Assembly: GCF_014982785.1 (NCBI RefSeq)
Contig: NZ_JADCKB010000006.1
Span: 57,046-121,045, forward strand
Length of the DNA stretch: 64,000 nucleotides
Reading direction: 5' to 3'
Source of the DNA: Ructibacterium gallinarum
Lineage (GTDB): Bacteria > Bacillota > Clostridia > Monoglobales > Monoglobaceae
The notes below the pieces were generated by a model. That model was given only the letters and a program-made list of their open reading frames with translations. It did not search any database and was not told the origin of the DNA. The position numbers and the translations under genes are program-made. Positions 26,669-35,563 of this stretch are shown here, one piece after another (positions within the stretch are counted from its first letter, which is position 1; each line of letters begins with the position of its first letter).

Positions 26669-27319
26669 TTATCGTATTGCTTTTATCGTATGAGTTGCAT
26701 TCCAGGAATTTAAAAGTTCAACCTTTTGAAATCCTGCTTGCCGCAAAGCATTCATTTCATGCAAAACTGTTAAGGGTGTATCAAAATGATACAACACCTC
26801 ATCTTTAATTCCCTGCATTTTTTTCAAACGTTCTAATTCTTTCCTGCAAGACCATTCTTCTTCATTAGAAAGGGCAAAAAAATCTGTTAGAATAAAATAG
26901 CCTTCTGGTTTTAAGGCATCTTTCACCTTTTGATAAAGAAAAATTTTTTCTTCTAATGTAAAATGATGTAGAGATTCCACTGAAACAGCAGCGTCAAAAA
27001 TTTTTATTCCCATCGGGACATCAAAATAAGAACCTACAATCAGATTTAATTTCTTGTCTGGAAATTTATTTTTCAACACTTGAAGCATTCCCGGCGCAAG
27101 ATCAATCCCTGTAATTTGCGCAGATGGATTCCATTCATAATACGGTTCTAATTCAAGCCCCGTTCCACATCCAAGATCAAGTATCCGGGCATTTACCTTT
27201 CTCGGAAGGGAATGAGCCGTAAACAAATAAAATTCTTTTGCATAGGCAATACAGTTGAACTGATGCTCTTCGTATTCATTTAAACGGTGATCAAAAAATT
27301 CGCCCATTTTTTCCAGCAT
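26669..27319 (-). CDS. Class I SAM-dependent methyltransferase
   Basis: A 216-residue cytosolic methyltransferase. Motif I is ILDLGCGTGLELE, followed by the acidic GIDLAPGML, then DAAVSVESLHHF and FILTDFFAL. The start MLEKMGEFFDHRLNEYE has GGAAAAGG upstream; the longer frame adds 17 residues. Small-molecule substrates are typical for this type, but none can be named. It stands between the Gfo unit and the end of the long peptidase/ior run and is not clearly linked to either. Confidence 0.85.
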   Translation of the reverse strand: MLEKMGEFFDHRLNEYEEHQFNCIAYAKEFYLFTAHSLPRKVNARILDLGCGTGLELEPYYEWNPSAQITGIDLAPGMLQVLKNKFPDKKLNLIVGSYFDVPMGIKIFDAAVSVESLHHFTLEEKIFLYQKVKDALKPEGYFILTDFFALSNEEEWSCRKELERLKKMQGIKDEVLYHFDTPLTVLHEMNALRQAGFQKVELLNSWNATHTIKAIR

Positions 27320-27435
27320 AATAACCTTTTCCTTTCTATGTCTATTCATATTTTTGTGTGGAAAAAACATCTGTTTCTTTCGTTTGTTATCTATTCTCCA
27401 TCGTCACCAGCAAGTTTAAGTATAAAAAAGATGCT

Positions 27436-27464
27436 GCCGTAAATAATGACTATTTACCGACGGC
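27436..27464 (-). terminator. Terminator of the peptidase/ior gene run
   Basis: On the minus strand an imperfect hairpin (GTAAATA/TATTTAC core plus GCC/GGC) is followed by CTTTTTTAT. It lies ~30 bases after the Cys-rich gene. Confidence 0.65.
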
Positions 27465-27496
27465 TCTCTTATCAAGTATTTAAAATCATGTATGTC

Positions 27497-27700
27497 TTAT
27501 TGATCTTGTTTTTTGCAGTGTTTTCCCTTTTGTTGTCCAGGAAGAACCACTCCGTCAATCTTTATTTCACGGTACTCTTCTCCTGTTTCTAGACAACGAC
27601 CACAATTATCGCATTTTTTAAAAGGATTCAAATCACAATAATCACACTCTCCACATTCATTGCAAATTTTGCCTTCTTCTAACACACACATTTTCGGCAT
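27497..27700 (-). CDS. Small cysteine-rich protein, probable metal binder
   Basis: A 67-residue protein with nine cysteines. Cys13/16/19/22 form a CxxCxxCxxC run and Cys30/33/36 a CxxCxxC run; the rest is acidic with a lysine-rich tail. This spacing suits an Fe-S cluster or zinc. It starts two bases after the stop of the methionine-gamma-lyase-like gene and is probably translated with it. I recognise no named family. A role in metallocluster support of that enzyme or in metal stress is only an inference. Confidence 0.8.
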   Translation of the reverse strand: MPKMCVLEEGKICNECGECDYCDLNPFKKCDNCGRCLETGEEYREIKIDGVVLPGQQKGKHCKKQDQ

Positions 27701-27702
27701 GC

Positions 27703-28998
27703 TTAATTCACCTCGTTCATAGCATCTACAGCTTTCAAAATTCCAATTTTTGCTGCATCATAGACAACGCCTCCCTGCATGTAGGCAATATACGGCGAGC
27801 AAATCGGGGCGTCAGCAGAAAGTTCAATAGACGCACCCTGCACAAACGCACCAGCTGCCATAATAACTGGATGTTCATAGCCCGGCATATCCCAAGGCTC
27901 TGGAGTTACAAAACTATCAATTGGTGAACCCTTTTGAATAGCCTGACAGAACGCAATCAAGCGTGTAGGTGATTCAAGCCGTACTGCTTGAATAATATCA
28001 CTGCGTACAGCATCCGGCGCAGGACAAACAGGAAATCCTAGTTTGCTAAACATTCCGGCGCATAAAACAGCAGTTTTTAGGCTTTGTGCTGTTACATGCG
28101 GAGCAAAAAATAATCCCTGATACATATTCCGGTTAAATCCCAGGCTTGCACCTGTATGCCTGCCTAAGCCAGGAGCTGTCAGCCTGCACGCCACTTTTTC
28201 GATACAATCATGCCGCCCGGCAATATATCCGCCGCTAAGTGCCAGGCTGCCGCCTGCATTTTTAATCAAAGACCCAACCACTAAATCAGCGCCTACATGG
28301 GTAGGCTCTTTTTCCTCGACAAATTCACCGTAGCAATTGTCCACAAGACATACCACATCTGTGTCAGCCGCTTTTACGGCGGTAATCATTTTTTCTATTT
28401 CTTCTACGGTAAGAGAATCTCTCCAGCTATATCCACGCGAACGCTGGATTAAAGCCAATTTGCATTTTTTTCGAGTAAAAAATTCGCTAATGCCATGATA
28501 ATCAGGAGTGCCATCTGGTAAAAGTTCTATCTGTTCATAATGAACTCCAAAATCTTTTAACGAACCACTGTCCGTTTCACCACGCAGGCCAATGACCTCC
28601 TCAAGTGTATCATAAGGTCCCCCGGCCAAAGATACCATTGTATCTCCTGGACGTAAAATACCATATAAACAGCTGGCAATCGCCTGAGTCCCGCTTACAA
28701 TATTATGACGGACTAGTGCGTCTTCTGCCCCAAAAATATCCGCATATACCGCATCCAAGGCATCTCGTCCAAGATCATCATACCCATAACCGGATGTTTC
28801 ACCAAAATGCGCATAAGAAATTTTATGTTTTTGAAAAGCTTTTAACACACGAAGTTGATTGACAGCTGCAGTTTCATCAATTCTTCGAAAAACATCTTCA
28901 AAATCTTCTTCTGTTTGATGCATAAGATGGACTGTTTCTGGTTGAATATCAAATGCCGATGTTACATATGCATCAAATATTGACGTGTTATTTTGCAT
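27703..28998 (-). CDS. Methionine gamma-lyase-like PLP enzyme (aluminium-resistance family)
   Basis: A 431-residue PLP-dependent enzyme of the YnbB/aluminium-resistance branch of the Cys/Met-metabolism fold. Visible features: FGETSGYGYDDLGRDALD near residue 62, NIVSGTQAIASCL, LVDNCYGEFVE with the PLP-ring aspartate, and the Schiff-base lysine in GSLIKNAGGSLALSGGYIAG. It likely eliminates a sulfur or carbon leaving group from an amino acid. The family annotation comes from a plasmid selection in another organism and says little on the reaction. It overlaps the ACT gene by 11 bases. Confidence 0.9.
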   Translation of the reverse strand: MQNNTSIFDAYVTSAFDIQPETVHLMHQTEEDFEDVFRRIDETAAVNQLRVLKAFQKHKISYAHFGETSGYGYDDLGRDALDAVYADIFGAEDALVRHNIVSGTQAIASCLYGILRPGDTMVSLAGGPYDTLEEVIGLRGETDSGSLKDFGVHYEQIELLPDGTPDYHGISEFFTRKKCKLALIQRSRGYSWRDSLTVEEIEKMITAVKAADTDVVCLVDNCYGEFVEEKEPTHVGADLVVGSLIKNAGGSLALSGGYIAGRHDCIEKVACRLTAPGLGRHTGASLGFNRNMYQGLFFAPHVTAQSLKTAVLCAGMFSKLGFPVCPAPDAVRSDIIQAVRLESPTRLIAFCQAIQKGSPIDSFVTPEPWDMPGYEHPVIMAAGAFVQGASIELSADAPICSPYIAYMQGGVVYDAAKIGILKAVDAMNEVN

Positions 28999-29431
28999 AA
29001 GACAGATTATTCAAATCGTCAGAAGACAAAACGTGGATACCGCCCTGCTGCAAAAGCTGAAAAGAACGTTCGGCATCATTGGTTTTAATCACGATCACTG
29101 CCTTTGCCGATTTTTCTCCTATAAAAGAATAAATGTATTCAATACTGATGTTTTCTTCCTTCAACAAGGCAATCACTTTGCTGAATGCCCCTACAGTATC
29201 ATCAATAGAGACAGCAAGCACATCGGTTACACTTGCAGTCATATTGTTCTCCCGCAGAACTTTTTCTGCCTTTTCCGCATCATCTACGATCATGCGTAAA
29301 ATACCGAAATCTGTCGTATCTGCAATATTGATGGCGCGCATATCAATATTGTTGTCGGAAAGTACTTGGGTAATTTCAGCCAGCCGCCCTGGACGGTTTT
29401 CCATAAAAACAGATATTTGTTTGATAAACAT
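28988..29431 (-). CDS. Tandem ACT-domain protein
   Basis: A 147-residue protein made of two ACT domains (about residues 4-66 and 72-137). The first has FMENRPGRLAEITQVLSDNNIDMRA, a typical amino-acid-binding helix. Such stand-alone ACT proteins occur beside indolepyruvate oxidoreductase and phenylacetate-CoA ligase and probably sense an aromatic amino acid. GGAGGAAA precedes the start. It sits 33 bases after iorB. Confidence 0.92.
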   Translation of the reverse strand: MFIKQISVFMENRPGRLAEITQVLSDNNIDMRAINIADTTDFGILRMIVDDAEKAEKVLRENNMTASVTDVLAVSIDDTVGAFSKVIALLKEENISIEYIYSFIGEKSAKAVIVIKTNDAERSFQLLQQGGIHVLSSDDLNNLSYAK

Positions 29432-29464
29432 GATGTTTCCTCCTTTATAAATACTTGATATTAT

Positions 29465-30037
29465 TTATGCCAGTTCTCTGCCCAACCGAAAAGCACGAAT
29501 ATTGACATCCAAAGCTTTTTCAGGCACCGTTGTTTCTAATGTCCGAATCCAATTTTCTTCCGGTACATCCATAGATTTGGACAATACACCGATTAAGGCA
29601 ACGTTGACCGTCTTAATATTTCCGGCTTGCATCGCAAGGGCTGCAGCGTCTACCGAAATCAGCTGAATATCTTTTTCCTTTATTTTTCTTAAAATTTCCT
29701 GTGGATATTCCATTGCTCCGGTAATGACTGGCATAGGATCAATTTCCTGTGCATTGCATATGATCTTCCCACCTTTTTTTAAATAAGGTAAGTAACGATA
29801 TGCTTCCAATTCTTCAAAAGCAAGAATCAAATCTGCCTCCCCTTGATCAATAATCGGAGAATAGACTTTTTCTCCATATTTCACATATGTAACTACTGAA
29901 CCACCACGCTGTGACATACCATGTACTTCCGAAACCTTTACATCGTAACCATCTGCCATAGCAAGATTACCTAAAATTCGGCTTGCAAGTAAAGTTCCCT
30001 GCCCGCCGACTCCAACAATCATAATAGACAAAGCCAC
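29465..30037 (-). CDS. iorB: Indolepyruvate:ferredoxin oxidoreductase, beta subunit
   Basis: A 190-residue gamma-type 2-oxoacid:ferredoxin oxidoreductase domain. The N-terminal IMIVGVGGQGTLLASRILG and SEVHGMSQRGGSVVTYV motifs identify IorB. With IorA it oxidises arylpyruvates to aryl-acetyl-CoA with reduction of ferredoxin. It starts 15 bases after the iorA stop with AAGGAGGG upstream. Confidence 0.96.
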   Translation of the reverse strand: MALSIMIVGVGGQGTLLASRILGNLAMADGYDVKVSEVHGMSQRGGSVVTYVKYGEKVYSPIIDQGEADLILAFEELEAYRYLPYLKKGGKIICNAQEIDPMPVITGAMEYPQEILRKIKEKDIQLISVDAAALAMQAGNIKTVNVALIGVLSKSMDVPEENWIRTLETTVPEKALDVNIRAFRLGRELA

Positions 30038-30052
30038 TAAAATTCCCTCCTT

Positions 30053-31792
30053 TTATCCGATCGCGTCAAATTTACAAACATTTTTACACAGTCCGCAGCC
30101 ATTACAAAGTGTCTGATCAATTTCTAAATGATCCCCTTTATCGGAGATTGCCGTACATCCCAGTTTCATGCAGGCTTTGCAACGTTTGCATTTTTCACTG
30201 TCAATCTGAATTGGTCCTGGAAATTTAACATTCTTCAATAAAGCGCACGGCCTCTGTACCACAATCAAAGAAGGTTCCTGCGCTTCCAGCTCTGTTTTAA
30301 TTGTTGTTTCTAAACCAGTAAGATCAAAGGGATCTACAACGGAAACACGACGAATGCCAACAGCATGCCCCAAAGCCTCAAGATCCACCGATACAGTGGC
30401 TTCCCCCTGCAAAGTTTTTCCAGTAGTCGGGTTATCCTGATGTCCTGTCATTCCAGTAATGGAGTTATCAAGAACAAGTACTGTACTTATCCCCTTATTG
30501 TATGCGACTTCTATCAACCCGGTAATACCGGAATGGATAAAGGTAGAATCCCCGATGACTGCAACAGTGTTTTTAGCAAAATCTCTACCGCGGGCAAGCT
30601 CCATTCCAAAAGACATACCTATGCTCGCGCCCATACACACCACAGCATCCATTGCGCCTAACGGTGCAGCCGCACCCAAAGTATAACAGCCGATATCACC
30701 GCAAACATGAAGTCCCATTTTTTTCAAAACGTAAAAAGTACCACGATGGGGACATCCTGGACAAAGTGCAGGCGGACGAACAGGAACTGGTTCTTCTGGT
30801 GTAGTAAACGGAACACCCTCTTCTCCGGTAATTAATGTACGGATCTGTCGGGTGCTAAATTCATAACACAGTGGAAATAGTTCTTTCCCAATGACAGAAA
30901 CACCTATACTGCGGCAGTGTTCTTCAATAAAAGGATCTAGTTCTTCTACTACATAAAGTTTATCAACTTTGGAAGCAAACTCCTGAATAAGCTTTACCGG
31001 CAAAGGATAAACCATACCTAGTTTTAAAACGGAAACCGATTCGCCAAACGCTTCCTTGACATAATTATAACACATTCCAGATGTAATGATGCCAATTTGA
31101 CTGCTATGATATTCTGCCTTATTTAGCGGCGAAGTTTCTGCATAAACGGTCAATTTTTTAATCCGTTCCTCCACTTCGGGATGCCTGCGCATAGCATTTC
31201 CAGGCATCATAACATATTTTCCAATATTTTTCTCGTATTCTTTTAAAGGAATTTCTTTACGATCGTTCAGCTCTACAATACTTTGAGAATGTGCGACACG
31301 AGTCGTTAACCGATACAATACCGGAGTATCAAATTGCTCGCTTAAATCATATGCTGCTGCGGTAAAATCCTTACATTCCTGGCTGTCAGAAGGCTCCAGC
31401 ATTGGAATTTTGGCCGCTTTCGCATAATGGCGGCTGTCTTGTTCGTTCTGGGAGCTATGCATACTCGGATCATCTGCTACAGCAATTACCAAGCCGCCAT
31501 TTACACCAGTGTAACCGACTGTAAATAAAGGATCTGCAGCTACATTTAGCCCTACATGCTTCATCGCACAAAAGGCTCTTGCTCCAGCAACAGAAGCGCC
31601 AATCGCTACCTCAAGAGCTACCTTTTCATTCGGCGCCCATTCACCATATACTTCCTTATATTTTACGGTATTTTCCAGAATTTCTGTGCTGGGTGTGCCG
31701 GGATAAGCAGAAGCTACCGTTACTCCATTTTCATAAAGCCCTCGGGCAACTGCTGCATTGCCCAACAATAATTTTTTCTCCAAATTTCTCAC
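30053..31792 (-). CDS. iorA: Indolepyruvate:ferredoxin oxidoreductase, alpha subunit
   Basis: A 579-residue TPP and Fe-S subunit. The N-terminal pyrimidine domain has SAYPGTPSTEIL; the TPP domain has CPGCPHRGTFYVLKKMGLHVCGDIGCYTLG-type residues (CPGCPHRG, GDIGCYTLG) and GDSTFIHSG; the C-terminal ferredoxin domain carries CKRCKACMKLGC and CNGCGLCKNVC, i.e. two clusters. The complex acts on indolepyruvate, phenylpyruvate and hydroxyphenylpyruvate from aromatic amino acid transamination. It starts 12 bases after the phenylacetate-CoA ligase stop. Confidence 0.97.
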   Translation of the reverse strand: MRNLEKKLLLGNAAVARGLYENGVTVASAYPGTPSTEILENTVKYKEVYGEWAPNEKVALEVAIGASVAGARAFCAMKHVGLNVAADPLFTVGYTGVNGGLVIAVADDPSMHSSQNEQDSRHYAKAAKIPMLEPSDSQECKDFTAAAYDLSEQFDTPVLYRLTTRVAHSQSIVELNDRKEIPLKEYEKNIGKYVMMPGNAMRRHPEVEERIKKLTVYAETSPLNKAEYHSSQIGIITSGMCYNYVKEAFGESVSVLKLGMVYPLPVKLIQEFASKVDKLYVVEELDPFIEEHCRSIGVSVIGKELFPLCYEFSTRQIRTLITGEEGVPFTTPEEPVPVRPPALCPGCPHRGTFYVLKKMGLHVCGDIGCYTLGAAAPLGAMDAVVCMGASIGMSFGMELARGRDFAKNTVAVIGDSTFIHSGITGLIEVAYNKGISTVLVLDNSITGMTGHQDNPTTGKTLQGEATVSVDLEALGHAVGIRRVSVVDPFDLTGLETTIKTELEAQEPSLIVVQRPCALLKNVKFPGPIQIDSEKCKRCKACMKLGCTAISDKGDHLEIDQTLCNGCGLCKNVCKFDAIG

Positions 31793-31804
31793 CTCGTTTT
31801 ATTT

Positions 31805-33106
31805 CTATTCCTGTCCGCGCAGATCAACCACACGTTTGGATTTTCCTGTCGTTCTTTCAATTGATTTGGGTTCTGCAAGCCGTAGCTTTACACGCAACCC
31901 TAGGACACTATGAATTTTATCAGCAATTTGTTTTTCTAATTTTTCTATTTCACTAAACTTTTCAAGAAGGCTGCCATCAATCAATTCGACTACAACTTCC
32001 AGGTTATCCATCATATTTTTACGTCTGACAATAAGTTGATAATTGGGACTAACTTGCGGGAATCCCAAAACAACGCTTTCGATCTGAGACGGGAAAACAT
32101 TTACTCCTTTGATGATCAGCATATCGTCCGTCCGTCCCTGAATATTTGCCAGCCGCCAAGTCGTTCTTCCACATTGACAAGGCTCAGGAATCAAATAGGA
32201 AATATCCCGTGTCCGGTATCTGAGAACCGGCATAGCTTCTTTGGTTAACGTAGTAATGACCACTTCTCCTTTTTCTCCATAGGGCAAAACCTCTCCCGTG
32301 TTCGGATCAATAATTTCAACAAAGAACATATCTTCATTGATATGCTGTCCGCATTTATATTCACATTCCCCGCTGACACCTGGTCCGCTGATTTCGGTAA
32401 GACCGTAATTGGTTGTTACCAAAACGCCGTATCTCTCTTCCAGCGTTCGGCGCATTTCTTCACTCATTCCTTCAGCACCGAATAATCCATATTTTAATTT
32501 GAAGTTGGAACGGGGTATCCCCATTTCTGCAATGACTTCAGATATGTACATAGCATAAGATGGGGTCGCAATTAAAGTGGTAACATCAAAATCCTGCATC
32601 AGCATAATCTGTTTCTGGGTGTTTCCGCTTGACATTGGCACTAATGCGGCTCCAAGCTTCTCAAGTCCATAATGAAGGCCGAAGCCACCGGTAAATAATC
32701 CATATCCAAAAGCAACCTGGGCAATATCTTCATCTGTCACGCCTGCCGCAGTAGCAATTCTTGCAATAGCATTTGCCCAGTTTTCAATATCAGATTTCGT
32801 ATACCCAGCGACCACGGGTTTGCCAGTGGTACCTGAAGACGCGTGAATTCTGGAAATATTTTTCATTGGCTCCGCAAATAAGCCAAACGGATATTGATCC
32901 CGCATATCTGTTTTTGTAGTAAACGGTATATGTTTGATATCATCTAATGTTTTAATATCTTCAGGACGAACCCCTGCTTCATCCAGTTTCTTTTGATAAA
33001 ACGGTACGTTGCAGTAGGCTTTTTCCACCATATGCCGCAACCGTGTCAGCTGAATCTCCTCAATTTTTTTATGGTCACAACATTCTATCTCTTTTTCCCA
33101 AATCAT
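31805..33106 (-). CDS. paaK: Phenylacetate-CoA ligase
   Basis: A 433-residue adenylate-forming enzyme. Motifs: IHASSGTTGKPVVAGYT (P-loop), YGLTEISGPGVSGEC, and the C-terminal RTDDMLIIKGVNVFPSQIE. It interconverts aryl acetate and aryl-acetyl-CoA. In anaerobic amino acid fermenters it may run in the direction of CoA-ester use with ATP formation, though a true ADP-forming enzyme would be different. The start codon overlaps the symporter stop as TAATG, so they are translationally coupled. Confidence 0.95.
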   Translation of the reverse strand: MIWEKEIECCDHKKIEEIQLTRLRHMVEKAYCNVPFYQKKLDEAGVRPEDIKTLDDIKHIPFTTKTDMRDQYPFGLFAEPMKNISRIHASSGTTGKPVVAGYTKSDIENWANAIARIATAAGVTDEDIAQVAFGYGLFTGGFGLHYGLEKLGAALVPMSSGNTQKQIMLMQDFDVTTLIATPSYAMYISEVIAEMGIPRSNFKLKYGLFGAEGMSEEMRRTLEERYGVLVTTNYGLTEISGPGVSGECEYKCGQHINEDMFFVEIIDPNTGEVLPYGEKGEVVITTLTKEAMPVLRYRTRDISYLIPEPCQCGRTTWRLANIQGRTDDMLIIKGVNVFPSQIESVVLGFPQVSPNYQLIVRRKNMMDNLEVVVELIDGSLLEKFSEIEKLEKQIADKIHSVLGLRVKLRLAEPKSIERTTGKSKRVVDLRGQE

Positions 33107-34581
33107 TAGTCAAAAATCTCCTTTATAAATTCACTGGTATATTTTGGTGTATATAGACTTACCAAGGGAGTGATTACCAAAGAAACTACCATGGCAAACA
33201 TTCCGAAGGCAGGCGCATACTGGGCATTAAAACCGGAAACAACAGCAGGTACAATTGAAGTTAAAAATCCCAAAAGCATACCGCTCCATGCTCCAAGCCG
33301 AGTTATTTTTTTACTGTACAATCCCCAAACGTATGGTCCAATAAACGTACCGGCAACTGTTCCCCAGGAAAAAGACATCAAAGTAATAATTTCTTTGGGC
33401 TTGAAAGCGGCAATGGCAAACGAAAGCGCAACAAATACAACGCATAGGATACGCATCAATCCCAAGGTATCTTTTTCGGACATATTTGGTGCAAAATGCC
33501 CTTTTACCAAATCAATGGTTAGGGAACTGCTGGAGGTCATCACAACAGAAGAAAGCGTTGACATAGACGCTGAAAGAATCAAAACTAATAAAATCCCCAT
33601 CATTACCGCTGGGAGCGCACTACTAAGCATCATAGGCATCACTGCATCATACCCCTCAGCAGGCAATGTATTTTGCAGGAACAATCTTCCAAAAGCACCA
33701 ATAAAATATGCACCACCGCCAATCAGCATAGCGAAAAAGGTAGAAATAATTGCTGCTTCTTTAATGGAACGTCCTTCCTTAACAGTATAAAATTTATGTA
33801 TCATTTGTGGAAGTCCCCAGGTGCCTAAACTTGTTAAAACCATGAGTGCAATCAAATCAAACCAATTTTTTCCACCATACCAGCTGGTTAAGTCCTTACC
33901 GGTTTCCGGTATCTGTGAAAGCTGATAGATTCCATTTGAGAAACCTCCTACCACATCATTTTTCAGCACAAACCAGACGACAAGTATAATGCCTACAATC
34001 ATAATCAACCCTTGGATAAAATCTGTCAATACAGTAGCCATATATCCACCCAAAGTAAGATACAGTGCTGTCAAAACAGCCATTATGATCATCCACCATA
34101 TATATGGAACAGCGGAAAAAACTGCATTAAACAAATAGCTTAGCCCCATATATACGGATGCAGCATAAGGTGTCAGGAAAATAAAAATTACAATAGCACA
34201 AAAAATTTTCATCCCCTTGTCACAGTAACGTCCTTCAAAAAATTCCGGCATTGTTTTTGCGTTCAGCCGATGTGTCATGCTGCGGGTACGCCGTGCTAAA
34301 ACAAGCCAGGAAACCAGACAGCCTACCACAGCATTAGCAATACCAATCCAAATGGCAGAAATTCCAAGATTCCATCCATTTTTTCCCGCATACCCAATAA
34401 AAATCACTGCAGAGAAAAAAGAGGTTCCGTAAGCAAACGCGGAAAGCCAAGGTCCTAAGTTTCTGCCGCCAAGCAAAAAACCGTTAACATCTTTTGCATG
34501 TTTCATACAATAAATGCCGACAGCAACCATCAACAAAACATAAATACCTATAATCAGAATATTAATTCCAACCGAAGTCAT
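33106..34581 (-). CDS. Sodium:solute symporter (SSS family)
   Basis: A 491-residue integral membrane protein with about 13 helices. The N-terminus has YCMKHAKDVNGFLLGGRNLGPWLSAF and the unwound-helix sodium site GTSFFSAVIFIGYAG; SSASMSTLSSVVMTSSSSL near residue 340 is the second sodium-site segment typical of PutP-like proteins. It takes up a carboxylate or amino acid with sodium. Its place between peptidases and aromatic-acid enzymes suggests an amino acid or aryl acid as substrate, but the family is too broad for certainty. A possible separate promoter lies just upstream. Confidence 0.9.
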   Translation of the reverse strand: MTSVGINILIIGIYVLLMVAVGIYCMKHAKDVNGFLLGGRNLGPWLSAFAYGTSFFSAVIFIGYAGKNGWNLGISAIWIGIANAVVGCLVSWLVLARRTRSMTHRLNAKTMPEFFEGRYCDKGMKIFCAIVIFIFLTPYAASVYMGLSYLFNAVFSAVPYIWWMIIMAVLTALYLTLGGYMATVLTDFIQGLIMIVGIILVVWFVLKNDVVGGFSNGIYQLSQIPETGKDLTSWYGGKNWFDLIALMVLTSLGTWGLPQMIHKFYTVKEGRSIKEAAIISTFFAMLIGGGAYFIGAFGRLFLQNTLPAEGYDAVMPMMLSSALPAVMMGILLVLILSASMSTLSSVVMTSSSSLTIDLVKGHFAPNMSEKDTLGLMRILCVVFVALSFAIAAFKPKEIITLMSFSWGTVAGTFIGPYVWGLYSKKITRLGAWSGMLLGFLTSIVPAVVSGFNAQYAPAFGMFAMVVSLVITPLVSLYTPKYTSEFIKEIFD

Positions 34582-34648
34582 AATTCTCCCCCTAACATTT
34601 TTGTTGGTTCAGCACAAAATTTACATATGCCGATATGACATAAGAGAT

Positions 34649-34678
34649 ATTATATCATAACTCATATATAATTTTCAA
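34649..34678 (-). promoter_or_regulatory. Possible internal promoter before the symporter
   Basis: TTGAAA, an 18-base spacer and TATAAT on the minus strand overlap the end of the third M42 gene. The AT-rich context lowers certainty. If active, it splits the ten-gene run in two. Confidence 0.4.
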
Positions 34679-35563
34679 TAGAAAGTTTAGAGTTTTTTCA
34701 ACATCTTTCCAGTCACTTTCGGCAAATAACTGGTTTTCATACCGAACAGGAATACATATTTCAGCAAAACCTTCTCGGGTTCCGCAAATACTCAGTAATT
34801 CGGCAGTTTTGTCTGTTTTGCCAACAAAATTCTGAAACATAAGGTCCGCATTTTTTGCGATGGTCTCAAATTTCTTTTTCATTTCAAGCCCTATCACGGC
34901 ATTACCATTTTTTAAAGCCAAAGCCGGGCCATCTCCCATTTTGCATCCTTCCTGATCTGGCACGCAGGAAATCAGAACAGTATAATCCGGATTTATGATT
35001 TTCACAGCTTCAAGATATCCACCTGTTCCACAAATCGCTTCATTTACAAGTGTAAAGTATATTTCCTTTTCAATATTATTTAATTTATTTACACAATTTT
35101 CCCATAAATAACTAGAAATAATAGATGTTAGATTGCTTCCATAAAGCATATTGCCTTTACAGATTAATTGTGCTTTTAACTCGCATATATCTCCTGTTTT
35201 GCATGTACATTCAGGAAAAATTTGTAAAAAAATCTGGTCATTTTCTTTTCTAATAATCCCCGCTTCTTTTTTATTATGATACAGGACTTGACCATACATT
35301 GCTTCTTCGTTGGTGCCACTTAAAAATCCAACCCCATATCTATTATCTTCTTCCTTCTGCAAAATCACCCCATTTGGCAAAAGCCGAAATAAAAATAAAA
35401 ATTTTTTTCCATTTGTCCCTTGTTTATGACATACGATACCGTCAGGCATTGAAATTTCCTGACTTGCATTTTGTATTCTTTGTTTCAACTGTATTGTAAA
35501 ATCAGCAGAAAGGAAAAAGTGATCTGCATAACTTTTTATATTGCCTTCATTTGTCTGTGTCAT
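34655..35563 (-). CDS. Highly diverged M42 peptidase paralogue lacking all metal ligands
   Basis: A 302-residue protein whose layout follows the two upstream M42 genes: GTNGKKFLFLF (first ligand strand), KTGDICELKAQL (GDYVRLKG), FTLVNEAICGTGGY (STQEELGLHGAY) and ICIPVRYENQ (SIPLRYMHTN). In hand alignment every metal ligand is replaced (His to Arg60, Asp near 142 to Gly/Ser, Asp to Cys200, His to Asn277), and the catalytic Glu is Asn174. It should not be a peptidase. It may be a structural or regulatory member of a mixed M42 assembly. It overlaps the second gene by 17 bases. Confidence 0.7.
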   Translation of the reverse strand: MTQTNEGNIKSYADHFFLSADFTIQLKQRIQNASQEISMPDGIVCHKQGTNGKKFLFLFRLLPNGVILQKEEDNRYGVGFLSGTNEEAMYGQVLYHNKKEAGIIRKENDQIFLQIFPECTCKTGDICELKAQLICKGNMLYGSNLTSIISSYLWENCVNKLNNIEKEIYFTLVNEAICGTGGYLEAVKIINPDYTVLISCVPDQEGCKMGDGPALALKNGNAVIGLEMKKKFETIAKNADLMFQNFVGKTDKTAELLSICGTREGFAEICIPVRYENQLFAESDWKDVEKTLNFLLKIIYEL

